In this document: positions 25,974 through 34,152 of the stretch, one piece after another | Layout of the letters: every line of letters begins with the position of its first letter | Numbering within the stretch: position 1 is the first letter of the stretch | DNA from: Turneriella sp. | Lineage (GTDB): Bacteria > Spirochaetota > Leptospiria > Turneriellales > Turneriellaceae | Direction: 5' to 3' | Assembly (NCBI GenBank): GCA_019186965.1 | Contig: JABARV010000023.1 | Coordinates: 1-64,000 of the forward strand | DNA: 64,000 nt | Position numbers and translations under genes: made by a program | The notes under the pieces: generated by a model | What the model saw: the letters and a program-made list of their open reading frames with translations, nothing else | What the model was told of the DNA's origin: nothing | The model's database searches: none

Positions 25974-25979
25974 CATAAT
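25974..25979 (+). promoter_or_regulatory. Possible -10 box (CATAAT) for the spermidine-synthase-like gene
   Basis: CATAAT matches TATAAT in five positions and ends 6 nt before the ATG at 25986. No good -35 box is visible at 16-18 bp. If used, the transcript would be nearly leaderless. Confidence 0.3.
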
Positions 25980-25985
25980 TTTGCT

Positions 25986-26906
25986 ATGAAACATATTTTT
26001 ATTAAAATTTTTTTATGGAGTGCTTTTCTCGGACTTTCTCCTAATTGTTCGGGAAATTTACGCCAAAAAGATTCCAGTAAAGAAGTTATTTTAGCTAGGG
26101 AGGCATCTACGTATGGCGTTGTTACTGTAAGCCAGCGCGGTAAAATTCGTTACTTAAAACTGGGGGAACAAGAGCAATCTGCGGTCAATTTGGAAAACAA
26201 ACGGGATTGGGTTTATACTTATATGTACCTTTTCTCGTTGGGGATTTTAGCGAAAGAGCCTTTGGAAAAAACGCGTGAGCAGAAGGTGCTTATTATTGGT
26301 TTGGGAGGGGGGAGTTTTGCCGATTTTTTAGCAGAGGTATATCCGCTGTGGAAAATAGATGTGGTTGAGCTTAACGGCGCCGTTATCCGTTTGGCAAAAA
26401 AATATTTTCCCATCCACAGGCGCGTTCGCATTATAGAAGGCGATGGGCGCCAATTTTTAGAGAGAACGCACGAAGAATACGATACGATTGTTATGGATGC
26501 TTTTGGAGAGCATTACATTCCACCAGAACTTTATACAGTAGAGTATTTTACCGCCCTTAAAAAAAAGCTTAATCCCCAAGGAATTGTTTTAATGAATACT
26601 TGGGAAGATAATCCTCTCGAGAATGAGGAAATCCAAACATTACGTACAGTCTTTAGAAAAGGATTTTATATCCACCATCCCCGTGAAACTCCAGGAAATA
26701 GGATTTATATCTTGGGAGATAACCTTGCGACGTACGCTACATTAAAAAACCGAATTATATCAGAATTTTCTGCGCAACATTTTTCAGGAGAAAATCCCAA
26801 AAGTATTTTGGAGGCAATGCGCGATATTGAAAAAATTGAAACCAACACAAATGCAATTACCGATAAAACGGTGCACGGGCTTTTTCGAAAATACAGACGG
26901 AATTAA
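25986..26906 (+). CDS. Spermidine synthase-like protein with lipoprotein-type signal
   Basis: A 306-residue protein. The body is a SpeE-type class I methyltransferase fold: motif I is LIIGLGGGSFADFL, the acidic loop VVELNGAVIRLAKKYF, then EGDGRQFL and the central IVMDAFG. It therefore likely binds S-adenosylmethionine or a derivative. The usual first aspartate of the aminopropyltransferase site (DAY/DSS) appears as MDAFGEHYIP. The N-terminus is a hydrophobic signal ending LSPNC, followed by a polar stretch, so the product could be exported as a lipoprotein, odd for a SAM-dependent enzyme. The ATG at 25986 was chosen because the signal begins there. Converges with pduO after 7 nt. Confidence 0.72.
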   Translation: MKHIFIKIFLWSAFLGLSPNCSGNLRQKDSSKEVILAREASTYGVVTVSQRGKIRYLKLGEQEQSAVNLENKRDWVYTYMYLFSLGILAKEPLEKTREQKVLIIGLGGGSFADFLAEVYPLWKIDVVELNGAVIRLAKKYFPIHRRVRIIEGDGRQFLERTHEEYDTIVMDAFGEHYIPPELYTVEYFTALKKKLNPQGIVLMNTWEDNPLENEEIQTLRTVFRKGFYIHHPRETPGNRIYILGDNLATYATLKNRIISEFSAQHFSGENPKSILEAMRDIEKIETNTNAITDKTVHGLFRKYRRN

Positions 26907-26913
26907 AATTAAT

Positions 26914-27483
26914 CTACGAACTTTGCCATAAAGTTTCGTGGACATCTTCTAAAAAATTTAAATAACGCGAGAGTACAAAAAAATAATCTGAAAGGCGGTT
27001 TATATACGCAATAAGAATTAGTGGAGTGCTTTCGCTTGCAACCATTGCGCGTTCTGCACGGCGCGCTACTGTGCGACAAATATGTGCGTAAGTTGCAGGA
27101 AAAGTTCCGTCGGGTAAAATAAAGTGTTTTATTTGCGGCAATTTTTCTTGCATTGTGTCGATAGATTTTTCCAAAAAGATAATGTCTTCTTCGTTGATAC
27201 GGCGGGATAATTTTTCACGAAATTTATCGCTGCCCGTTGCAAGCTCCGCACCCAAATCAAAAAGGTGGTTTTGTATAGCAGAAAGAAACGGTAGTAGTGT
27301 TTTTGTGAACTCAGGTTCTTTTTTTAAAGTTGTGTTTTTTAAGCTTGCTTTGAGAACTCCTACGTAGCTATTTAATTCATCTACAGTGCCATACGCCTCG
27401 ACGCGGGCATCGCTTTTTTTAACGCGACCACCGCCAAAGAGTGAGGTTTCGCCTTTGTCGCCCGTTTTTGTATAAATTTTCAT
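26914..27483 (-). CDS. pduO: Cob(I)alamin adenosyltransferase, PduO type
   Basis: A 189-residue enzyme that makes adenosylcobalamin from cob(I)alamin and ATP. The N-terminal MKIYTKTGDKGETSLFGGG binds ATP and is diagnostic; the helical-bundle motifs EAYGTVDELNSYVG and TVARRAERAMV are intact. Adenosylcobalamin is the cofactor of the mutase at 59286 in this window, which makes the presence of this gene functionally coherent. It begins 1 nt before the stop of pyruvate kinase on the same strand, so the two are probably co-transcribed. Confidence 0.93.
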   Translation of the reverse strand: MKIYTKTGDKGETSLFGGGRVKKSDARVEAYGTVDELNSYVGVLKASLKNTTLKKEPEFTKTLLPFLSAIQNHLFDLGAELATGSDKFREKLSRRINEEDIIFLEKSIDTMQEKLPQIKHFILPDGTFPATYAHICRTVARRAERAMVASESTPLILIAYINRLSDYFFVLSRYLNFLEDVHETLWQSS

Positions 27484-28890
27484 TTAGAGCGCCCGTACTT
27501 GTATTGATTCTACCCTATCGGTTCCTGCGATAATATCCGAAACGATAACGACGCGGCTTCCTGCGGGTAAAAGTTTTTTCTTTACAAGTAGCGCGAACGC
27601 AGTTTTGATTGTCCTTTCGGGGTCGTTTGAAAAATCGATACGGTATGGATAGCACGCACGGTTAAGAAGCAATTTTCGCCTTATTTGCGACATATTCGTG
27701 AATGCAAAAACGACGGGGTAGTGTGGGTGGTATGCCGTTACGTAATCGGCGGTTAAGCCACGGCGCGTAAAAACAAGAATCGCATCGGCTTTTAGTTCTT
27801 CTGCAAGCTCAACAGCAGAACCTGCAAATGCGCCTTTAACAGTTTCGGATTTAAATTCGCGTGACCAGCCAATGCCACCCGATGCTTCGATACGCTTTAA
27901 AATTTTATCGAGCGTTTCAACAGCTTTTACGGGAAATTTTCCCGCCGCTGTTTCTCCCGAAAGCATTACCGAATCGACTTCTTCGTAAGCGGCGTTGGCG
28001 ACGTCTGTTACCTCCGCACGGGTGGGTATTGGATTTTCAATCATCGACTCCAAAAGGTGCGTTGCGACGATAACGCGCTTGCCTTGCCGTGCGCATTCTT
28101 TTACAATGCGGCGTTGTATAATGGGAAGCTCTTCAATTGGAACTTCGACTCCTAAATCGCCGCGCGCCACCATTACCCCATTCGAGGCAGCGATAATTTC
28201 TTTATAGTTTTGTACCGCTTGCGAATCCTCAATTTTGGCAATCACCTGCGCGTGTGCTTTGTAGCGATCAATCATACGCTTACATTCTTCCACGTCTGCT
28301 GCGGTACGCACAAACGACAGCGCAATAAAATCGACGTCGTTTTTTAGGCCAAATAAAATATCAGAAACGTCTTTTGCAGTAATAGACGGCAAATTGACGC
28401 GAATTCCGGGAAGGTTGATGTGGCGGCGCGATTTTACCACACCCCCATCAACAACGCGGCATTTAAGGCCAAAATCACTTTTTTCTACCACGTCGAGGTT
28501 GATGATTCCGTTATCCAAAGTAATGCGGTCACCCGGTTTTAAGTCTTTGAGCATGTCGCGGTAGTTGACGGTGATAACGCTTTTTGATTCGGGATTTTCT
28601 GATTTTGCGGTAATTTCAATCGTGTCGCCCACGGTGAGAGTAAAATTTTCCATTACGTCGCCGGTGCGGATTTCGGGGCCTTGCGTATCGAGTAAAATAG
28701 CAATAGGCATCGCCGCCGTTTTGTTGTACGACTTAATCCGTTGGATTACCTCTTGGTGCGACTTTTGGTCTCCATGCGACATATTGATACGCGCAATCGT
28801 CATACCCGCCTCGGCCAGTTTACGTATTTTGTCGAGGGTGTTGGTGGCGGGGCCAATTGTACAGATAATTTTTGTTTTTCGGTAAGCCAT
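27484..28890 (-). CDS. pyk: Pyruvate kinase
   Basis: A 468-residue glycolytic enzyme converting phosphoenolpyruvate and ADP to pyruvate and ATP. Visible are the N-terminal [10 protein letters not shown], the substrate/cation stretch INMSHGD, the active-site Lys region [10 protein letters not shown], and the metal-binding [12 protein letters not shown]. The C-terminal allosteric domain is complete. It is the first gene of a unit with pduO. No ribosome binding site is seen; a TATACT box ends 6 nt before the ATG. Confidence 0.96.
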   Translation of the reverse strand: MAYRKTKIICTIGPATNTLDKIRKLAEAGMTIARINMSHGDQKSHQEVIQRIKSYNKTAAMPIAILLDTQGPEIRTGDVMENFTLTVGDTIEITAKSENPESKSVITVNYRDMLKDLKPGDRITLDNGIINLDVVEKSDFGLKCRVVDGGVVKSRRHINLPGIRVNLPSITAKDVSDILFGLKNDVDFIALSFVRTAADVEECKRMIDRYKAHAQVIAKIEDSQAVQNYKEIIAASNGVMVARGDLGVEVPIEELPIIQRRIVKECARQGKRVIVATHLLESMIENPIPTRAEVTDVANAAYEEVDSVMLSGETAAGKFPVKAVETLDKILKRIEASGGIGWSREFKSETVKGAFAGSAVELAEELKADAILVFTRRGLTADYVTAYHPHYPVVFAFTNMSQIRRKLLLNRACYPYRIDFSNDPERTIKTAFALLVKKKLLPAGSRVVIVSDIIAGTDRVESIQVRAL

Positions 28891-28896
28891 AAGAGT

Positions 28897-28902
28897 AGTA
28901 TA
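28897..28902 (-). promoter_or_regulatory. Possible -10 box (TATACT) for pyruvate kinase
   Basis: On the minus strand TATACT ends 6 nt before the pyk ATG. The -35 region at 16-18 bp is poor. A transcript from it would begin at or next to the start codon. Confidence 0.35.
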
Positions 28903-28995
28903 CGATTAGACGATAGGCCGCAAAACATAAAATAGTATTGTAGATTTAAAAAAGCCTTGCCCGTGCTGTTTTACAATGAGGCTTAGCCACGCCCT

Positions 28996-29910
28996 ATGGA
29001 AGATTTATACACGGTAGCGCCTTCGCGTCCAGAGCAAGCGCAGGAATTTAACCGTTTGGTGCGTCTTTTGGCGCAGTCGGGAAAAAGTAATTTTAAAAAA
29101 TATTTGTACGATCCTCTTTTTATCGCCGCGTGGGAGCGCCGTGCAAACGATGCACGAAAAATTCTAGAGTATGTGCGTGCGTCGCTTAAAAATCCGGCGT
29201 ACAGAACAACGGTTGCACCCAACTGCAAAAGAATGATTGGTTCTGCAATGGCGGAAAATTTTTCAATTTTGGGAGACACCGTCCTTTTCTTTTTAGAAGT
29301 TATCCAAATGTTACCGCAGATTTCTGAGGCGGACGAAGCAAAAGAATTTTTAAATATTTTGAAAAGCCCGCTTTTCGAATGGCAAAAAATCCATAGCGAA
29401 AAAAGCGCTTATATATTCGATAGAGAGCTTAACAATATGGAGGATGCAAAAATTGCTGAAGCATTAGAGCCGGTAAAATTAGGCTCCGCCGATGCAAAAG
29501 CACACATCTCGCACGAAGTGCAAATGCTCTACCAACAAATTCTTATCGCCGCACGAACAGATAATTTTAAACGTGCAGGGCAGCTTTTGTCGCGCTATAT
29601 GATGGAATATAGCGATACGGAAGATTACGCAGAGAAAGATGTTCGTAAAGTTATCGATGCGTTAAAGGTGCGGGATTCCACTTTTGAACAAGCGCTCCAT
29701 AATTTTCTCGCTACAGATTTATATTTTCGTATTACGCAGGGAATTACGAAAGGTGATTTAAAAGTAGCTGTACGTATGATTCGTAAATACGCAATGATTT
29801 TTGAAGGTGATCCTAATATCCGTTACTACTATGAAATTGATCGTTTGGAAAGGATGCTTTACAACGTTATTACTAAAAAGAATTTATGGAAAGCGATGAA
29901 AAAAATATAG
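28996..29910 (+). CDS. Helical protein of unknown function upstream of a partner-switching set
   Basis: A 304-residue, probably cytoplasmic protein that looks all-helical, with no signal peptide or membrane segment and no enzyme motif. Positions 165-300 read like paired helices with TPR-like spacing (LIAARTDNFKRAGQLLSRYM, AVRMIRKYAMIFEGDPN). I do not recognise the family. The STAS gene begins 9 nt after its stop, preceded by a good ribosome binding site (AGGAGA), so it is probably the first gene of the signalling operon 28996-33696 and may be a partner or scaffold of that system. Confidence 0.6.
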   Translation: MEDLYTVAPSRPEQAQEFNRLVRLLAQSGKSNFKKYLYDPLFIAAWERRANDARKILEYVRASLKNPAYRTTVAPNCKRMIGSAMAENFSILGDTVLFFLEVIQMLPQISEADEAKEFLNILKSPLFEWQKIHSEKSAYIFDRELNNMEDAKIAEALEPVKLGSADAKAHISHEVQMLYQQILIAARTDNFKRAGQLLSRYMMEYSDTEDYAEKDVRKVIDALKVRDSTFEQALHNFLATDLYFRITQGITKGDLKVAVRMIRKYAMIFEGDPNIRYYYEIDRLERMLYNVITKKNLWKAMKKI

Positions 29911-29919
29911 GAGAAATTT

Positions 29920-30267
29920 ATGGCAGATGCACAAATCCAAATTCAGGAAAAAATAAACGGTAAAAAAGCTATTATCGAAATAGGGGGTGAGCTTGATGCG
30001 AAAACAACCCCTGCGTTTAAGGCGAAACTGGACGAAGTTCTTGCAAAGGGAATAGACGGCTTACTTATTGATTGTACGCGCCTTACCTACGTTGCGTCCG
30101 CTGGAATTGGCGCAATGAATGCCGCGCTAAAAACGCTCAAAGATAAAAACGGCAAAATGGCTCTTTCGGGGCTTTCAAAAGAAGTGCGCGACACAATGGA
30201 CCTCATGTTCTTGACCAAGCGAGTCCCTGCGTATGCAACCGCTGCAGAAGGTGCAAAAAATATTTAA
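29920..30267 (+). CDS. STAS-domain anti-sigma factor antagonist
   Basis: A 115-residue single-domain STAS protein. The conserved strand-loop-helix is DGLLIDCTRLTYVASAGIGA, and the Ser after VA (S in VASAGIG) is at the position phosphorylated in SpoIIAA/RsbV. The first strand region, AIIEIGGELDAKTTPAFKA, is typical. When dephosphorylated it would bind the HATPase encoded next, releasing that kinase's target; the SpoIIE protein two genes down would be the phosphatase. This makes a complete partner-switching trio. No sigma factor gene is adjacent, so the output is unknown. Confidence 0.9.
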   Translation: MADAQIQIQEKINGKKAIIEIGGELDAKTTPAFKAKLDEVLAKGIDGLLIDCTRLTYVASAGIGAMNAALKTLKDKNGKMALSGLSKEVRDTMDLMFLTKRVPAYATAAEGAKNI

Positions 30268-30269
30268 AC

Positions 30270-30734
30270 TTGCGTAATCAAATTGAATTAAAAATTTCTG
30301 GCGATTTGGCGGAGCTTAAAGGAGTGCGCGAAGCAGTTGCTATGTTTATAGACTCTAAAGAAAATAGCGCAGAGCACGAACACCATTTGGATGCCATTAC
30401 GCGAAGCCGTATTATTTTGGCTGTCGATGAAGCGCTGGCCAATGTTATCGAACACGGTTATGCGGATGAAAACTTACTGAGGGATGCGCAAATTTTTTTA
30501 ACAATGCGGAGTAACTCCGACTATATCGAATTTGAGCTACGCGATAATGGATCCGCGTTTAATCCTTTAGAACACCGTAGCAACACAGAGTTCTACTACG
30601 AAGAAGGGCTCGAAGATGGTATTGGCTTGATTGCGTTGACGACTCTCGATACGCATTATGAACGCAAGGGCTTAGAGAACGTCTTAACTTTAAAAAGAAA
30701 ATGGGAAAAAAACAATGAGAAAACACGTAACTAA
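30270..30734 (+). CDS. RsbW/SpoIIAB-type serine kinase (HATPase)
   Basis: A 154-residue GHKL ATPase-type protein. The N-box reads AVDEALANVIEHGY and the G1 box FELRDNGSAFNP; GIGLIALTTLD is the second glycine-rich part. These fit anti-sigma factor/serine kinases that phosphorylate the STAS partner. The start is TTG at 30270, 2 nt after the STAS stop, with no separate ribosome binding site, which suggests coupled translation. It overlaps the SpoIIE gene by 20 nt. Confidence 0.87.
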   Translation: MRNQIELKISGDLAELKGVREAVAMFIDSKENSAEHEHHLDAITRSRIILAVDEALANVIEHGYADENLLRDAQIFLTMRSNSDYIEFELRDNGSAFNPLEHRSNTEFYYEEGLEDGIGLIALTTLDTHYERKGLENVLTLKRKWEKNNEKTRN

Positions 30735-33696
30735 TTTTTGGAGGCGCATTGCGCCTATAATCTCTCCGGGGCTTCGCGTTAAACTTACAATTTTTACGCT
30801 TTTTTTTGTTTCGGTACTTTTGCTGGCTGGATTTTTTTTCTCGTATATAAGCCTTAAAGGGCAACTTGAAGATTCATTCCGTAAAGAAGTGCGTGCACCA
30901 GAAGAGGTTATTAGTTCGCACGTGTCGGATTTACAACGCTTTACGCAAGGCCTCGTGCAGCTTGAAACTTTCCGTATCCGTTTAAAAGAAAAGACGCAAG
31001 CTGCGCAAAAATTTCGTAAAGCAGTTGTCGTCAAAGAAGACTCGTTTGCAAACAAAGCGCGTAGTTTTTTCAAAAAATTTGGCGCACGCGTACAGTACTC
31101 GTACCAAACCCAAAGGTTTGAAACATACTATAGTAAGTACCTTACCGACCGTAACCTTAAAGACTTTGAGGCACAGTTAAAATCGGCAATAGATTCTGCG
31201 CTCCCGCGTCCCGTCGAAGCGAGCGTTTTTGCACGTTGGAAAACTTTGGCTGCGCGTGTTGCAAGCCAAGAGGTGCAAGCGGCACATTTAGAAGAGAGGG
31301 CAGAGGTTAACGATAAAATTATTCTATCTAAGAAAAATGCGGCTGCGAAGAACCGTTCAATACTAATGAACGATTTAAGCCGCGTTTTTGATACTTATTT
31401 ACAAGCAAAACTGGACAGAATGCAATTCTCACGGCAGTCAATCCGTCTTCTTTCGTATAGTACGGAACTGGAAACTCTTTTTGGCACTAAAGAAAAGGAC
31501 ACAAAAAATGCGCTCAAAAAATTTAGGATGCCGCGCCCGCTTTTTGATACCGGTATCCGTGGCGTTGCAGATACTCCAGAAAATTGGGCGCTTTTACGTA
31601 GCCCTAAATTTGCACGGTATGTTCATGATGTCTTTCGGGAACCTGAAAAACATTTTTTTAGTCAAGAAAATTCTGCAATAAACAGCACCGATTTTGACAT
31701 TAGGCTTGAAAAGCAATTGCTTACGGTTCGTTTTACGCCAATCCCCATGCAACCGCCCGTTGTAGAACGTGCAAGGCTTGTTGCGGAAGCCGAGCATAAC
31801 GGGAGTAAATTACTTAAAGCCTTCGCCGATGAAGACGCTAAGTTTGCTTCGGAACTTCGCGCAATCGCTGACAAAAAAAGTGCACGGTTAGAAGAACTGC
31901 GTAAAAAAAGTATTCCACCCTTTAAAGATAAAGAGTTTATGGATTTGTCGCGAGAATACCAGATTTTAGTGGATAAGCGCGACGCCCGTCTAGCTAGCAT
32001 CGTAGAATATGCAAAGCGAGAGAAAGAACACTTTGCACACAACACAACCTTAATTAAAGAAAAAAACGAAGCTGTGCAGACATCGACGAAGAAAATTCGT
32101 GATTATAAAAATTTATTAAAACAAATCGCTGCAAACAAAGCGCCAAAAGATTCCCCAACATTAGATGAAACAGAACAAGCACTTGAAATTGAACGCCAAA
32201 ATTTAGAAGTGTTTCGCGGTGAGCTTGCGTCACAAAAATTGCAAACGACGAGCCTAGAAGCCCCCTCTGGCGCTTCCAAAGCAATGCGAGAAAAGGCGAA
32301 TGATCTGTTAACAGCAGAGGCGCTTTTACACCTGCGCGATGCTGCCCTTTATGGGCGTATAAGGCTTAGTCTTGTGTCAGAACAGGATTTGTTGCGTGAA
32401 GAAAGAAAAAGTATTAAGGTGCGCAACGAGCAGTTAGAAAATTTTGCAGCGGTGCGCCGCTTTATTTATGCGGCAAGTAACGAAACCGACATCCCGTTAG
32501 TACGCGGGAGAAGATCGCCTCTTGCGGGGGGAGTTTTAGCGATTACCCGCTCAGAAGCGGAAGAACAAATGCACGAGCTCGATAGCCGTCCGCTTTTAGG
32601 AGAAAACGGACTTGTACGTGAATTACTCAGCGAAAATATCGCTGGCTACAATATGGTTGTTGTCGATAAAACATTTGGCTTGGATCGTATTTGGGAAACA
32701 ACCCAGAAACTACTTATTTTCTCTTCGATTATTGCGTTTATCGCAATTTTGGCAGCATGGTTTTTTTCGGGGATGGCGGTTCGCAGGATACAGTCGCTCA
32801 GCCGCACCTCGGGTGAAGTTAAAGAGGGAAAACTCGACGTTGTTTTTAACGACCGGGGGTACGATGAACTTAGTACCCTTGGGCAAAGTTTGAACGCGAT
32901 GGTTGGTGGACTTAAAGAGCGCGAAGAGCTTAGGGGCGAACTTATGGCCGCCGAAGAAATCCAAAAGCGGTTACTCCCCATGGCTGTACCTACAAATTTA
33001 AATAAGCGTGCAGATATTGCGGGCTTTTATAAAGCCATGGTAGGTATTGGTGGCGACTATTTTGACTACGTTGCGTTAGGAAAAGACCATGTCGCAATTG
33101 CGATGGGGGATGTATCGAGCCATGGAGTTGGGCCAGCGCTTGTGATGGCAATGACGCGTTCGCAGCTACATGCAGAGTTACGGGAAAAAGAAATATCGCT
33201 TTCGAAAATACTCCTGAAACTTAATGAACAGCTTTATCTCGAAACTCCTTCGCACATGTTTGTGACATTTTTCTTGGGGCTCTATAACCTAAAAACAGGG
33301 GAGCTACAGTATATTTCTGCAGGGCATTCGAAACCACTTTTTTTCAATAGCCAAACTAAAAAGGCAAAATACCTCGAAGCGGGAGGAATGCCTTTGGGGA
33401 TGGACGATAATGATTTTTTTGAAAGCACAATGGAGTTGCAAAAAGTTGTGTTGAAGCGTGGTGATGTATTTTTACAATACACCGATGGCCTTTCTGAAGC
33501 GATGAACTCCTCGCGTGAACAATTTGGGTACGAAAGGATGGAGGAAAGTTTTGTACGCGTAACCGACAAAAATGCAGGTGAAATACTTTCCAGTTTGGCG
33601 CGGGATGTCGAAAAATTTTCGGGAACAAACCTCATCGAACCAGGGCCAAGCGCACTTTCGGACGATATCGCGCTTGTGTGCCTAAAACGTGTATAA
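30715..33696 (+). CDS. Membrane SpoIIE/PP2C phosphatase with large sensor region and HAMP
   Basis: A 993-residue sensor phosphatase. Transmembrane segments lie near residues 22-47 and 667-688, bounding a roughly 620-residue outer region that is largely helical and Lys/Glu-rich, probably coiled coil. A HAMP-like linker follows (VRRIQSLSRTSGEVKEGKLD), then a SpoIIE-type PP2C domain at about 755-993 with EIQKRLLP, GGDYFDYV, AMGDVSSHGVGPALVMAMT, ISAGHSKPL and YTDGLSEAMN. The metal-binding aspartates are present. It should dephosphorylate the STAS protein when an envelope signal is sensed. The very long periplasmic coiled region is unusual for the RsbU type. Confidence 0.88.
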   Translation: MRKHVTNFWRRIAPIISPGLRVKLTIFTLFFVSVLLLAGFFFSYISLKGQLEDSFRKEVRAPEEVISSHVSDLQRFTQGLVQLETFRIRLKEKTQAAQKFRKAVVVKEDSFANKARSFFKKFGARVQYSYQTQRFETYYSKYLTDRNLKDFEAQLKSAIDSALPRPVEASVFARWKTLAARVASQEVQAAHLEERAEVNDKIILSKKNAAAKNRSILMNDLSRVFDTYLQAKLDRMQFSRQSIRLLSYSTELETLFGTKEKDTKNALKKFRMPRPLFDTGIRGVADTPENWALLRSPKFARYVHDVFREPEKHFFSQENSAINSTDFDIRLEKQLLTVRFTPIPMQPPVVERARLVAEAEHNGSKLLKAFADEDAKFASELRAIADKKSARLEELRKKSIPPFKDKEFMDLSREYQILVDKRDARLASIVEYAKREKEHFAHNTTLIKEKNEAVQTSTKKIRDYKNLLKQIAANKAPKDSPTLDETEQALEIERQNLEVFRGELASQKLQTTSLEAPSGASKAMREKANDLLTAEALLHLRDAALYGRIRLSLVSEQDLLREERKSIKVRNEQLENFAAVRRFIYAASNETDIPLVRGRRSPLAGGVLAITRSEAEEQMHELDSRPLLGENGLVRELLSENIAGYNMVVVDKTFGLDRIWETTQKLLIFSSIIAFIAILAAWFFSGMAVRRIQSLSRTSGEVKEGKLDVVFNDRGYDELSTLGQSLNAMVGGLKEREELRGELMAAEEIQKRLLPMAVPTNLNKRADIAGFYKAMVGIGGDYFDYVALGKDHVAIAMGDVSSHGVGPALVMAMTRSQLHAELREKEISLSKILLKLNEQLYLETPSHMFVTFFLGLYNLKTGELQYISAGHSKPLFFNSQTKKAKYLEAGGMPLGMDDNDFFESTMELQKVVLKRGDVFLQYTDGLSEAMNSSREQFGYERMEESFVRVTDKNAGEILSSLARDVEKFSGTNLIEPGPSALSDDIALVCLKRV

Positions 33697-33735
33697 AGTT
33701 CGATAAAACAGGCTAAAGTACCGATATTAAAATAG

Positions 33736-34152
33736 GTGGCACTTACAGAATCGCAAAAGTCGGAGCTAATGCGGAAAGGGAACGTCCTTTTTAACGAAGG
33801 GCGTTATTTTGACGCAGGACGTATTTTCACTTTAATTGGTTATAAAACTGGGCTTATCCGCTTGGGCGATTTATTCTACTTTGATAAAGAGATGCCTTTG
33901 GTCGCCTACGGCTTTTATAGGAGCGCAAAGCACCAACCCATGCTCGATAAAATAAACGATGGGTTCGTATTTGCCCTTGAGTGCCTTCTTTCGGAAGATG
34001 GTGGCGCAACCCCACAAAAGACAAGCCCAACCCAAGAAGAAACGTATAAAATCCGTACGGCGAACCCTTCGGATGCAGTAGACAAGGTTGTGCAAGAAAG
34101 CAGAGAAAGTAAAATTAACCGTGCGGTTGCGATGCTAAAAAAATTGTCTTAA
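33736..34152 (+). CDS. Small cytoplasmic TPR-like protein
   Basis: A 138-residue protein starting with GTG at 33736. Residues 12-70 resemble one or two TPR-like helical hairpins (LMRKGNVLFNEGRYFDAGRI, LGDLFYFDKEMPLVAYGFY); the rest is polar and probably flexible, with a final helix. No ribosome binding site is apparent. Similar short proteins occur beside signalling genes in leptospires, as far as I recall; no function is assigned. It lies 39 nt after the SpoIIE gene and its stop overlaps the convergent RND pump gene by 4 nt. Confidence 0.5.
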   Translation: MALTESQKSELMRKGNVLFNEGRYFDAGRIFTLIGYKTGLIRLGDLFYFDKEMPLVAYGFYRSAKHQPMLDKINDGFVFALECLLSEDGGATPQKTSPTQEETYKIRTANPSDAVDKVVQESRESKINRAVAMLKKLS

